A stretch of 61,582 bases of DNA from Nostoc sp. LPT (GCF_017115165.1 NZ_JABXKF010000174.1:1-61582), one strand, 5' to 3'. Numbered from the stretch's first letter, positions 54,009 to 61,582 are shown. Program-made: numbers and translations. Notes: a model not told the origin generated them from the sequence alone.

Positions 54009-54794
54009 ATGTTTCAAATCGCAAGCAGACTGGTTTACAATTTCCGAGCTCTAGTTATTGTATGTTGGAGTATTTCAGCACTCTGTTTCTTTTTGTTGAT
54101 GCGCTTACGCATTCTCGCTTGGCTGGTTGTCTTGCCTGAGTGGTTTGCGAAGGTAGCTATTATTTTGGCTGCCAATATCGGGATAATGATTTTGGGCTGT
54201 ATCCCAGTAGGAGCAAGCAGTTTAATCCTCTGGCGTTGGTTTCCACTAACGCTCTCGGCTAGTCTTGTAATACTTATTCCAATACTTGTTTTGGTTGGGA
54301 GTATTTTGTATGCTCGCATCGATAAGATGGGAACAGAACAATATGTTATTAATTCATCGCAACAAGGTGATGTGCAGAACACACGCGAGCAGCTGTTGAT
54401 TCATATGGCACGGTATCAATTACCGAATGAATTGCAAGCACTGGTTCAAGTAGGAACCAATGTTAATGCTGCTGATCCACTGGGTCGTTCTGCACTCTTT
54501 TGGACTGTTCAAAAACCAGAAATGGTCAGACTTCTGCTGCAATCAGGAGCAAAGCCTGATGGGAATGCACTGGTAGAGGCTGCTTTCTGGGGAAGGCTAG
54601 ATACGATTAAGCTGTTGTTTGAGGCCACTCCAGATGATGGCAAAACATTGGTAGCAGAGGTCGGCGATCGAGCTTTACAGAATGCAACTAACGTCCGTTC
54701 TAGTGGACAGCAGGATCGCCAACAAATTGTCCAGATGTTGGTGGCGCGAGGAGCCAAGCCAATTCTAAACACAAATCAAGACAATCTGCCGTAA
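54009..54794 (+). CDS. Membrane protein with ankyrin-like repeats
   Basis: The N-terminal half has four hydrophobic helices (about 10-32, 38-60, 62-80, 85-105). The C-terminal half from residue 130 contains ankyrin-like units (LQALVQVGTNVNAADPLGRSALFWTVQKPEMVRLLLQSGAKPD, then DTIKLLFEATPDDGK...IVQMLVARGAKP). It probably displays a protein-interaction platform at the membrane. Start ATG 54009; the frame is open to 53943 without a good start. 261 residues. Confidence 0.78.
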   Translation: MFQIASRLVYNFRALVIVCWSISALCFFLLMRLRILAWLVVLPEWFAKVAIILAANIGIMILGCIPVGASSLILWRWFPLTLSASLVILIPILVLVGSILYARIDKMGTEQYVINSSQQGDVQNTREQLLIHMARYQLPNELQALVQVGTNVNAADPLGRSALFWTVQKPEMVRLLLQSGAKPDGNALVEAAFWGRLDTIKLLFEATPDDGKTLVAEVGDRALQNATNVRSSGQQDRQQIVQMLVARGAKPILNTNQDNLP

Positions 54795-55043
54795 GTAGGG
54801 TATCGACCCAGTTGCGGATACTGTTTAGAAGATAAAGTATTAAGTCTTTTGGAGTCATCATCTAGTTAATAGGGATTAATTCTATTAATAAATTAGTATT
54901 ACTAAAACTTCAGTTGGAAAACCGTACTTATCTGATAGGTTTTCTGTACCATATATCTAAGTTTAGCTGAATAAAATCAAAATGTAGCTGAAGTAATGCT
55001 GTTTTATAAAAAATTTATACAGCATTAGCAGGAGAGCAAAAAT

Positions 55044-55913
55044 ATGACAAATAAATTGAAAACGGCTGCAATGCTTGCTGCACTAAGTGGTCTTTTGATT
55101 GCAATTAGTTACTGGGTAATTGGCGGTTATAGTGGCTTGATTATCGGGATTGGCTTGGCAGCAGCAACCAACCTGTTTTCCTGGTATCAATCAGATAAAA
55201 TTGCCCTAGCAGTATACCAGGCACAACCTGTGAGTGAAAGCGAAGCACCAGGACTTTATCGGATGGTGCAGAGATTGAGCGATCGCGCTAACATTCCCAT
55301 GCCTAAAGTTTACATCGTTCCTAGCCTTGGTGCTAACGCTTTCGCTACAGGGCGCGATCCAGAACATGCTGCTGTGGCTGTCACCGAAGGCATTTTGAAT
55401 ATATTGCCAGAGGATGAACTCGAAGGTGTTATTGCCCACGAGTTAACCCATATTATTAATCGTGACACTCTCACTCAAGCTGTTGCTGCTACTGTGGCTG
55501 GTGCGATTTCATTCCTAGCCCAAATGGTTAGTTACAGCCTATGGTTTGGCGGTGGTTCACGAAATGACAACAGAGGTGGAAATCCAATAGGAGTTTTATT
55601 AACAGTTATGCTTGCACCGGTGGCGGCGACAATCATTCAGCTAGCAATTTCGCGCACACGAGAATTTTCTGCTGATGCAGGTTCTGCGAGATTAACTGGT
55701 AATCCCCGCGCCTTAGCTAAGGCATTGCAACGCCTAGAAGCTTCAGCAAAGCAGATGCCTTTAAATGCCAATCCAGCTTATGAGCCGTTATTAATTATCA
55801 ATTCCATCTCTGGACAGTTTCTGGGTAACTTATTCTCCAGTCACCTGGCTACAGAAATGCGAGTTGCAGCATTGCTGAAATTAGAGCAACAACTGCCAAC
55901 AAAAAGTTATTAA
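55044..55913 (+). CDS. htpX: Zinc metalloprotease HtpX
   Basis: This membrane M48 protease has HELTH (132-136), a third ligand Glu in TREFSADAGSARLTG, and helices at 8-27, 30-46 and two near 145-165 and 180-200. It degrades misfolded membrane proteins together with FtsH in bacteria. ATG 55044 with GGAGAG upstream. 289 residues, full length. Confidence 0.92.
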   Translation: MTNKLKTAAMLAALSGLLIAISYWVIGGYSGLIIGIGLAAATNLFSWYQSDKIALAVYQAQPVSESEAPGLYRMVQRLSDRANIPMPKVYIVPSLGANAFATGRDPEHAAVAVTEGILNILPEDELEGVIAHELTHIINRDTLTQAVAATVAGAISFLAQMVSYSLWFGGGSRNDNRGGNPIGVLLTVMLAPVAATIIQLAISRTREFSADAGSARLTGNPRALAKALQRLEASAKQMPLNANPAYEPLLIINSISGQFLGNLFSSHLATEMRVAALLKLEQQLPTKSY

Positions 55914-56430
55914 TTTGTCATTAGTCATTAGTCATTTGTCCTTTGGGAAATAAATAAATGACTAATGACTATTAATATAGGGTGCAATTTTTAGATGAAG
56001 CTGAAAGAAACTGGCACTTATTGATGAAAGACTTAGTAGACTTCAGCTTTTGCGTACAAAAGGCGGCTATTGCTGCTTGGGAAACTTTCAATAACCCTTA
56101 CTCTCGTTAAACAGGGTGCGATGTCTACGACGGGCTACGCCTACGCAGATAAATATTTTAGAAGCGTCATTACCCGCAACTCTACTTTCACTCAAAACTA
56201 TACCCATCAACCATTTCAGTCTGATTTTAAGTATTTTGTCTGTTTGTTAAGAAAGATCCAGGTAATAGATAGCTCAAAGCATTGGGGAGGGTGCGCGTCA
56301 GTGTGGGTGGAGTTATCTATTGTAAACATTTTTGGAATTGGTCTTAGTTAACAAAAATTAGAATGCACAAATTTGAAAAACTTTGTCAAAGTAGAAATAA
56401 GGGTTTTAACATTTACCTATGTGTAGTTAA
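55914..56430. other. Intergenic region with dispersed repeat
   Basis: The short repeat TCATTAGTCATTTGTCC begins the region, and 56118-56146 is a copy of GCGATGTCTACGACGGGCTA. Frames here (for example 56070-56351) run through repeats and are not credible genes. Confidence 0.6.
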
Positions 56431-58194
56431 ATGACTCAAATATTTGAAGATGCGACGAAAACAGACGCTTATATCCGTGTTGCTAAACTTGCAGAAGTTC
56501 AGGCAGCAGGCAGTTTGTTAGTCCACAAGGAAAAGCATACGATTGCTTTGTTTTACTCAAATAATACAGTTTACGCAATTGATAACCGTTGTCCTCACAT
56601 GGGCTTTCCCTTACAAGGAAGCACTTGCAAAGATGGTATTGTTACCTGTCCTTGGCATTATGCCCGCTTTGATCTTGCTAGTGGTGGAACGTTTGACTCG
56701 TGGGCAGATGATGTTCCTTGTTTCCCGGTAGAAATTCGTGATGGTGAAGTTTGGATAAATTTAGCACCACCAGTTAACCCTTATGCTCACCACCGCCAAC
56801 GTCTGCTAGACGGTTTAGAGCAGAATATTTCTTTAGTGATTGCAAAATCAACCCTGGCACTTTTAGATATAGGAGTGAACCCGACAGAACCATTTCTCAT
56901 GGGGCTAGAATTTGGCACTCGTTATAACAAAGTGGGTTGGAGTTCAGGTTTGACTATCCACACCTGTATGATGAATCTACTACCTTATCTTGATGCAGAA
57001 GACAAACCTCGTGCTTTATTTCACGGGCTGTCAGCAGTAGCTAATGATAGTGCGGGTGCGCCACCAGAGTTTGTCGTTCACCCATTACCCAACGCTAAAG
57101 TAGATTTTGCAACTCTCAAAAACTGGTTTCGCCAATTTATTCAGGTACGGGATGCTGAAGCAGCACAAAGATGTTTAGTGTCTGCTGTTCGTTCTGGAGC
57201 TAATTCAAAGCAAATAGCAGATATGCTATTCTGTGCTGCCACAGATCGTCGCTATCTTGATGTTGGGCATACGCTTGATTTTATCAATAAAGCATTAGAA
57301 GCACTTGATACTGTAGCTTGGCAAGCAGCAGAATCAATTTTGGCTAGCTTAGTTTCGAGTTTAGCCAATGCTTCCCGGATGGAAGAATCCAATTCCTGGC
57401 GCTACCCTGTAGATTTGGTGGCAATATTAGAGTCAGCTTTTGAGCAATTACCGACTGTATTAAGTGTGGGAAAATCTCGACAAGGAAATTGGTCACAAAC
57501 AGATGAACTAGTACCAATTTTATTGGGTGAAGACCCACAAGCGATCGCAGACTCGCTATTGAATGCACTGAAAGCAGGTTGTACTGAAGAACAATTAGCT
57601 GGTGTAGTTACTTATACAGCCGCATTACGAGTAGCTCGTTTTCACACTAATAATGAATTTGGAGATTGGAATTCAGCCCACCATCCATTTACGTTTGCAA
57701 ATGCCGTACATCAAGCTTTACGAAGAGTACCAACAGTCGAACTATTAAGAGGTGTGTTTGATGCAGCGATGAGTGTATACTTAAATCGTTTTTTGAATGT
57801 CCCACCAGCAAGGCTGCCAGAACCCAAAGACATCGTAGAAAATCCCGAACAATTACTCCAGCAGCTACCAGATTTATTAAACCGTCAGCAGCAAGTAAAC
57901 CAGACAGGGCAATTAGTTGCTAATTATTTATACAGTGGTGGTAGTCCTGAAAGACTGATGGCAAAATTGGGGAAATTGATGCTGCGAGAAAACCGTGATT
58001 TTCATGTCGTTCAAGAAATAGAAGCCGCTTTTCGTCAGTATTCTTTCCTCGGTCAAACTTCGGCTGGAATTCATATACTAGTGGCCGCATCTCGGTATTT
58101 AGCTGCTCATTCTCCGACAATGCGATCTCAAGGACAAACTTATCAAATTGCGGAACGTTTACATCAAGGTGCTCGCTTATTTGAGGAATCATGA
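56431..58194 (+). CDS. Large Rieske [2Fe-2S] protein with uncharacterised C-terminal domain
   Basis: Residues 10-110 are a Rieske domain with C54-x-H56 and C73-x2-H76 (NRCPHMGFPLQG...VTCPWHYARFD). The remaining about 470 residues are all-helical (repeated helix pairs with SLLNALKAGCTEEQLAGVVTYTAALR), unlike known ring-hydroxylase catalytic domains; no mononuclear iron motif is seen. Similar fused proteins exist in several soil and cyanobacterial genomes. Likely a redox module attached to a helical enzyme of unknown chemistry. ATG 56431, 587 residues. Confidence 0.82.
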   Translation: MTQIFEDATKTDAYIRVAKLAEVQAAGSLLVHKEKHTIALFYSNNTVYAIDNRCPHMGFPLQGSTCKDGIVTCPWHYARFDLASGGTFDSWADDVPCFPVEIRDGEVWINLAPPVNPYAHHRQRLLDGLEQNISLVIAKSTLALLDIGVNPTEPFLMGLEFGTRYNKVGWSSGLTIHTCMMNLLPYLDAEDKPRALFHGLSAVANDSAGAPPEFVVHPLPNAKVDFATLKNWFRQFIQVRDAEAAQRCLVSAVRSGANSKQIADMLFCAATDRRYLDVGHTLDFINKALEALDTVAWQAAESILASLVSSLANASRMEESNSWRYPVDLVAILESAFEQLPTVLSVGKSRQGNWSQTDELVPILLGEDPQAIADSLLNALKAGCTEEQLAGVVTYTAALRVARFHTNNEFGDWNSAHHPFTFANAVHQALRRVPTVELLRGVFDAAMSVYLNRFLNVPPARLPEPKDIVENPEQLLQQLPDLLNRQQQVNQTGQLVANYLYSGGSPERLMAKLGKLMLRENRDFHVVQEIEAAFRQYSFLGQTSAGIHILVAASRYLAAHSPTMRSQGQTYQIAERLHQGARLFEES

Positions 58195-58259
58195 CCGGAA
58201 AGTGGAGAATTTGAACTGTATCCTATTACATCCCAAGGTGTAATACCAATTCGCAATTC

Positions 58260-58453
58260 GCAATTCGCAATGACGCTCGCGGACTCGCTAACGCTGCGCT
58301 AACGCAATTGATAAATTTAGATGCAACAAGGCAATCCCTGCTTACATCTGTTGCCTTATTTTAGAGAATTGGTATGTTCCGCAGCGTGCCGTAGGCAAGA
58401 CTCGCTAACGCTTCTCTACGAGACGCTACGCGAACGCTATCGGCGTCGCCCCT
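58260..58453. repeat. Cluster of dispersed repeats
   Basis: 58271-58305 is GACGCTCGCGGACTCGCT followed by AACGCTGCGCTAACGC. 58411-58436 is CTTCTCTACGAGACGCTACG, flanked by GCAAGACTCGCTAACG. It lies between the Rieske gene and the toxin-antitoxin patch. Without these repeats almost nothing would remain of the 273-bp gap. Confidence 0.75.
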
Positions 58454-58467
58454 TCTAACTTGGAACA

Positions 58468-58677
58468 CTAGGCTTCATCTTGATATTGTTTGACTTTGGC
58501 ATATAAACTGGTAACTGTTTCTTCAGCAAACAGTTTATCTTTAAGTTCCAAATAATCGCCTTTACCTAGTTTACAAGCTGCCCAAAATTTCATTACCTTC
58601 GATGGTTCTAAGTGGGTGAGTAGAACCTGCATCACTTCTTGTAAATTTTGTTGTTCGTCAATAACTTTAATTTTCAT
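58468..58677 (-). CDS. Small protein partner of a PIN toxin (possible antitoxin)
   Basis: The 69-residue protein (MKIKVIDEQQNLQEVMQVLLTHLEPSKVMKFWAACKLGKGDYLELKDKLFAEETV...) begins 1 nt after the stop of the PIN gene (TGAAATG), so it is cotranscribed. Small cyanobacterial proteins of this size with helix-rich sequence act as antitoxins beside PIN genes; that is inference from position. Confidence 0.6.
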   Translation of the reverse strand: MKIKVIDEQQNLQEVMQVLLTHLEPSKVMKFWAACKLGKGDYLELKDKLFAEETVTSLYAKVKQYQDEA

Positions 58678-58678
58678 T

Positions 58679-59107
58679 TCATACCTCTAAAATAAAATCA
58701 ATTGGGTTGATTACCTTGAGTGATAAATCTTGACAACGGTTGATTAGTCTCCGATCGCAAGTAATAAAATAATTAGTTTGGAAAGCCTCCGCACACGCTA
58801 CATGAAGTGCATCAATAGGTTTAATTCCTTGTTGTTCTAGTTGTTCTGCTCTGCCTCTAATATTTTCATCTACTAATACTCTCAATATAGCTATTTGTAA
58901 GTATCGCTCCATTGATTTTTGATTGACAATAAAAGGGTTACGGCTATTTTCATATTCTAGTACTGAAGAACTAACTAGCTCTATTAATCTTGCTTCTACC
59001 ATTTGTAAAATAAAGATGACAGCTTGTGTTTCTAGAAAGATTTTTGGCTATGTTTGGTCGTCAAATGGACGATTATAAATACTGGTATCTAGATAAACCC
59101 TTGTCAT
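58679..59107 (-). pseudogene. PIN-domain (VapC-like) toxin with in-frame TAG
   Basis: The ATG at 59107 opens MTRVYLDTSIYNRPFDDQT, a PIN start with the first Asp. Codon 20 is TAG (59050-59048), and the frame continues PKIFLETQAVIFILQ into the 107-residue frame that ends at 58679 with the other acidic sites (IDALHVACAEAF, ITCDRRLI). A single CAG-to-TAG change would explain it. The intact length would be 142. The toxin is probably dead while its partner survives. Confidence 0.8.
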
Positions 59108-59164
59108 ATAGCTTTTTTTACAACTTTCTCTAAAGAAAAGCGATTGCACTCATCTCTAAAATAC

Positions 59165-59240
59165 CAAAAGCGACGCCGAATAGCCCGTCGTAGACATCGC
59201 CTGTCGATTTACACTTGAAAGTAGAGCGTAGACGCTTCAT
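59165..59240. repeat. Dispersed repeat, inverted copy of GCGATGTCTACG family
   Basis: Minus-strand reading GCGATGTCTACGACGGGCTA lies in the segment 59174-59200, followed by a second, related patch (GTAGAGCGTAGACGC). It separates the PIN gene from the HicB/HicA pair. Confidence 0.65.
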
Positions 59241-59296
59241 CGGCGAAACACCATCATTTAACATAAGATTAAACTGGTAGTACAACGCGAGATTTC

Positions 59297-59569
59297 ATGG
59301 CGATAAGGTTTATTTTGAGCGACTATGTTGATCGAGCGATCGCTCAGGCAATTTATGACAAGTTAGAAGATGGTACATTTGCAGGTAGAATTCCTGTTTG
59401 CAAAGGAGTGATAGCCTTTGCATCAACTTTGCGCGAGTGTGAGGATGAATTACGCTCAACGCTGGAAGACTGGATTTTGCTTGGGTTAAAGCTGGGACAT
59501 TCTCTACTAGTAATTGATAATATTGACCTCAACAAGGAGCCGACTCTTGAGCTGATGGATACCCTGTAA
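59297..59569 (+). CDS. hicB: HicB-like antitoxin
   Basis: The 90-residue protein is a single HicB-type domain (IPVCKGVIAFASTLRECEDELRSTLEDWILLGLKLGHSL). It lacks the C-terminal HTH seen in some members. It precedes HicA by a short gap with a likely coupled start. In this arrangement HicB neutralises the RNase HicA. Confidence 0.82.
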   Translation: MAIRFILSDYVDRAIAQAIYDKLEDGTFAGRIPVCKGVIAFASTLRECEDELRSTLEDWILLGLKLGHSLLVIDNIDLNKEPTLELMDTL

Positions 59570-59582
59570 GCGTCGGGATTTT

Positions 59583-59777
59583 TTGAAGAAATTACGATGG
59601 CTTGGCTTTGATGGCCCTTTTTCTGGAACAAGACATCAGTTTATGGTTTACGGGGAATATCACCTAACTATTCCCTCTAATGATGAGTATTCTGTACCGC
59701 AATTGCGGATGATGATTGGGGAAGTTGAGGTTATTTTAGAGCGGGAAATCACGCTAGAAGAATGGAATAGCGTTTAA
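59583..59777 (+). CDS. hicA: HicA-like mRNA interferase toxin
   Basis: The core KKLRWLGFDGPFSGTRHQFMVYGEYHLTIPS holds the catalytic His (GTRH) and the double-stranded-RNA-binding-like fold of HicA. The frame continues upstream as IPCKRRDF, also HicA-like, but without ATG; TTG 59583 is the nearest start and would shorten the first helix. The missing start could mean low expression or decay. It follows hicB directly. Confidence 0.75.
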   Translation: MKKLRWLGFDGPFSGTRHQFMVYGEYHLTIPSNDEYSVPQLRMMIGEVEVILEREITLEEWNSV

Positions 59778-59872
59778 GATTTGCCGACAAGCGATGTCTA
59801 CGATGGCTTTCAGCTCAATGATATACCAAAATGAATGCGTGAATTACTCAAATGAGAAAGCAAACTGGGGTT

Positions 59873-60119
59873 TGAGAAAGCAAAAGCAGCTTTTGCTTGC
59901 GGAAAACACTAAAATGCGAAATTAAAAGCTGCTTTTGTTTGTGGAAAACACTAAAATGAGAAAGTAAAAGCTGCTTTTGAAGAAGTAAAAGCTGCTTTTG
60001 TTTGTGGAAAACACTAAAATGCGAAATTAAAAGCTGCTTTTGAGAAAATAAAAGCTGCTTTTGCTTGTGGAAAACACTAAAAAGGGAAAGTAAAAGCTGC
60101 TTTTGAGAAAGTAAAAGCT
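59873..60119. repeat. Tandem array of short palindromes (AAAAGCTGCTTTT / GTGGAAAACAC)
   Basis: Seven full and one partial copies of AAAAGCTGCTTTTG (a perfect palindrome) occur as long units of about 42 bp, which add TTGTGGAAAACACTAAAATG, and short units of about 21 bp, which lack it. The order is long, long, short, long, short, long, short, partial. Sequence identity is high, so it expanded recently. It is not CRISPR-like: units are contiguous and there are no unique spacers. Confidence 0.85.
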
Positions 60120-60161
60120 CATATTGAATAAGTAATCAGGCATTTTTGCTTATTCAATATG
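60120..60161. terminator. 13-bp perfect stem closing the palindrome array
   Basis: CATATTGAATAAG at 60120-60132 pairs with CTTATTCAATATG at 60149-60161 around a 16-nt loop rich in T. It follows the array directly and could be a terminator or the end of the element. Confidence 0.65.
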
Positions 60162-60171
60162 AATTTTAGTG

Positions 60172-60275
60172 TAGGCGATCGCTCCTTCAAGTTTTATCAT
60201 GGTACGCATTGCACAAAATCTGTAAATTCGTAGCCCCATGTAGTCTATTCTGGATTTTGGGGGGAGGCGATCGCT
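60172..60275 (-). pseudogene. Relic of a TPR-gene 3' end (duplicate of 61170-61247)
   Basis: Bounded by HIP1 sites, it shares GTTTTATCA-GGTACGC-TTGCACAAAA and a GGATTT-GGGGAGGCGATCGC end with the tail of the TPR gene at 61170-61247. On the minus strand this corresponds to the last codons and the 3' flank of that gene. An extra about 25 bp splits it. It is a scrap left by recombination or duplication. Confidence 0.55.
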
Positions 60276-60365
60276 TGTGGGTTTAAAATCAAAAATAGAG
60301 CGCTAGGCTTTACAATATCATCATTGCACCTCAGAACGATAAAAAAGATTTTGGAGCGATCATTT

Positions 60366-60596
60366 ATGTTAGGTCTGGAGAGAATTACATTTGACCCTAG
60401 CATTATGGCTGGACAAGCTTGCATTCGCGGGATGCGAATTCCAGTTTCTTTAGTGGTAAATTTGGTAGCTCATGGAAAGCCTATTGAAGAAATTTTAGAA
60501 GAATATCCTGATTTAGAAGCAGAAGATATTCGTCAATCTCTTCTTTATGCAGCGTGGTTGACTCAAGAACGGGTTTATATCTTCAAAAGTGCTTAA
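60366..60596 (+). CDS. DUF433 family protein (antitoxin type)
   Basis: The 76-residue protein has the family pattern ITFDPSIMAGQACIRGMRIPVSLVVNLVAHGKPIEEILEEYPDLEAEDIRQSLLYAAWL, which contains a putative HTH. DUF433 genes usually precede a DUF5615 PIN-like gene as a toxin-antitoxin pair, as here. ATG 60366 with TTGGAGCG upstream; a longer frame to 60324 adds residues unlike the family. Confidence 0.88.
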   Translation: MLGLERITFDPSIMAGQACIRGMRIPVSLVVNLVAHGKPIEEILEEYPDLEAEDIRQSLLYAAWLTQERVYIFKSA

Positions 60597-60605
60597 CAAG
60601 TAATA

Positions 60606-61071
60606 ATGAAGTTTTTGGCAGATATGGGAATTTCATTACGCACTGTAACTTGGTTGCGTGGTGCTGGTTATGATGTGGTGCATTTGCGCGATGAAGGTTT
60701 GCAAAGACTACCAGATAATGAAATTTTAATTAAAGCTTGTGCAGAAGGAAGAATTTTATTATAGCAAGGGACTGGGGACTGGGGACTGGGGACTGGGTGA
60801 AAAGTCTTTTTGTGTCTAAGTTTTATCATCTATCGATGTCCTAATCACCTTGGCGGTTGCTATAACTATAGATTTAGATTTTGCCCAACTTTTAGCTGTG
60901 AGTGGGGATAGTTTACCCAGTGTGATTTTGTTTAGGTTGGGGAACGAAAATTATGATGCAATTAATGAACGGTTGACTCAAGTTTTGAGTGAATGCCAGG
61001 AAGATTTAGAGTTAGGGACAATTATTTCTGTAAGTAATGAAACTTTCCGAGTAAGGCGATTGCCTATATAA
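60606..61071 (+). pseudogene. DUF5615 PIN-like (Mut7-C type) toxin, split by insertion
   Basis: ATG 60606 opens MKFLADMGISLRTVTWLRGAGYDVVHLRDEGLQRLP...GRILL, the start of DUF5615, then a TAG at 60762-60764. The rest (TIDLDFAQLLAVSGDSLPSVILFRLGNENYDAINERL...FRVRRLPI) continues in a separate frame at about 60865-61071. Between them lie about 100 bp of foreign sequence. Joining the two parts gives the normal family length near 120. The toxin of this pair is inactivated. Confidence 0.8.
60762..60864 (+). repeat. ~103-bp insert with GGGGACT heptamers splitting the DUF5615 gene
   Basis: It starts in the TAG codon, holds four GGGGACT/GGGACTG units (60768-60798), then a TGAAAAGTCTTTTTGTGTCTAAG stretch and CTAATCACC before the gene resumes. 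No target duplication is clear. Heptamer runs elsewhere in the window are intergenic, so this one marks a coding insertion. Confidence 0.65.
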
Positions 61072-61215
61072 CAATACGCTTGGGTTAAGGCTAAACACTA
61101 AAACTGGCGTAGGTTGTGGGGAACCTCATTCTACCTAAGAGTTCAGAACAGGAAAGGCCGAGTTAAAGCGATCGCCCTTTTCAGTTTTATCAGGGTACGC
61201 TTTGCACAAAACCGT

Positions 61216-61582
61216 CTATTCTTGATTTGAGGAGGGGCGATCGCGCAAATATGCTAAATTATTACGAACACTTACAGTATTAGGATGATTCACCCCTAAC
61301 CGTCGCTCCAAAATATCCAAAGCTTGCAGCCACAGAAGTTCGGCTTCGCTGTATCTGCCTTGGGAATTGTAGAGATACGCTAAATTGTTGAGGCTAGTAG
61401 CGACAGATGGATGTTCATCTCCGAGCAGCTTGCGGCTGAGTGCTAAAGCTTGGATGTAAAGGGGTTCGGCTTCGCTGTATCTGCCTTGGGATTCGTAGAG
61501 TCCCGCTAGGCTGTTGAGGCTAGTAGCGACAGATGGATGTTCATCTCCGAGCAGCTTGCGGCTGAGTGCTAAAGCTTGGATG
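61216..61582 (-). CDS. Tetratricopeptide-repeat protein, C-terminal part (runs off the window)
   Basis: The minus strand reads repeated 42-residue TPR units (LGDEHPSVATSLNSLAGLYESQGRYSEAEPLYIQALALSRKL), the kinesin-light-chain-like TPR type, ending with NHPNTVSVRNNLAYLRDRPSSNQE and TAG at 61218-61216. Units visible at 61300-61582 are nearly identical at DNA level (126-bp period). Its N-terminus, often a NB-ARC or CHAT domain in cyanobacteria, lies beyond the window. A role in protein interaction is inferred. Confidence 0.85.
   Translation of the reverse strand, partial: IQALALSRKLLGDEHPSVATSLNSLAGLYESQGRYSEAEPLYIQALALSRKLLGDEHPSVATSLNNLAYLYNSQGRYSEAELLWLQALDILERRLGVNHPNTVSVRNNLAYLRDRPSSNQE

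Larger units (their letters stand above)
59778..60365. other. Non-coding region with palindrome array and TPR relic
   Basis: Contains a GCGATGTCTACG repeat (59791-59810), the palindrome array (59873-60119), a 13-bp stem (60120-60161) and a relic of a TPR gene end (60172-60275). See separate entries. No intact gene is seen before the DUF433 start. Confidence 0.75.

Noticed and set aside
56070..56351. 93-codon frame upstream of the Rieske gene
   Set aside because: It reads through a dispersed GCGATGTCTACG repeat; the protein is not plausible.
59873..60119. Possible CRISPR array
   Set aside because: Units are contiguous, unequal in length and lack unique spacers; no cas genes lie in the window.

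Overview
The window looks like the chromosome of a filamentous, heterocyst-type cyanobacterium (Nostoc/Anabaena/Calothrix group). The reasons are: very frequent HIP1 octamers (GCGATCGC), heptanucleotide tandem repeats and small dispersed repeats typical of these genomes, and cyanobacterial housekeeping genes (chlD, an ftsH2-like gene, sigF, dapL, ilvC, gltX, NDH-2). This is inference from content; no 16S or other marker is present.

Layout. 1-1.1 kb: a release-factor-2-like gene that keeps the classic CUUUGAC frameshift site but has an extra in-frame UGA and has lost GGQ. 1.2-2.0 kb: Bax-inhibitor-1 family membrane protein. 2.07-9.6 kb (minus strand): a complete pPIWI-RE defence operon (wHTH/Zn/REase-fold protein, Z-like protein, DinG/XPD-type helicase, pPIWI). 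The pPIWI frame is cut by two in-frame stops, and a third stop separates the Z-like and helicase frames. 10.2-11.2 kb: sigF. 11.3-14.7 kb: four-helix-bundle gene carrying an in-frame 30-bp repeat insertion, chlD, an Uma2 relic and a PD-(D/E)XK-like protein. 14.9-17 kb: a long imperfect inverted repeat and structured leader ahead of a NYN/OST-HTH protein, then RNase III. 17.1-21.9 kb: ftsH2-like, a secreted protein, gltX, tRNA-Asp. 22-28.5 kb: two paralogous Ser/Thr kinases, a phytase-like esterase, a RecB/Cas4-like TM0106-family nuclease. 29-38 kb: PLP enzyme, glycosyltransferase, methyltransferase, YjbQ, NIF3, small cyanobacterial proteins, a beta-CASP metallo-hydrolase and a 40-residue single-helix membrane protein absent from standard-length ORF lists. 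38.5-47 kb: DUF29, EamA, ilvC, DUF1003, DUF4349, NDH-2, dapL.

47.1-51.4 kb: Uma2, an AbiL-like RloA/RloB pair, then a CLC-type fluoride/proton antiporter gene preceded by a clear fluoride riboswitch, divergent from a 2-TM potassium channel with RCK domains on both sides. 53.5-58.2 kb: MFS relic, ankyrin-like membrane protein, HtpX, large Rieske protein. 58.2-61.1 kb is a toxin-antitoxin patch: a PIN toxin with a nonsense codon, HicB/HicA, and a DUF433/DUF5615 pair whose toxin is split by a ~100-bp insert. It also holds an unusual tandem array of palindromes. The window ends inside a TPR gene made of near-identical 126-bp units.

Two themes stand out. First, the defence and toxin genes are repeatedly interrupted by single in-frame stops or small repeats, while the housekeeping genes are intact. 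Second, small mobile repeats have shaped coding ends, starts and leaders. The best candidates for new biology are the split pPIWI-RE operon with its upstream repeat cluster, the GGQ-less RF2-like gene, the hairpin leader upstream of the NYN protein and RNase III, and the palindrome array at 59.87-60.16 kb.
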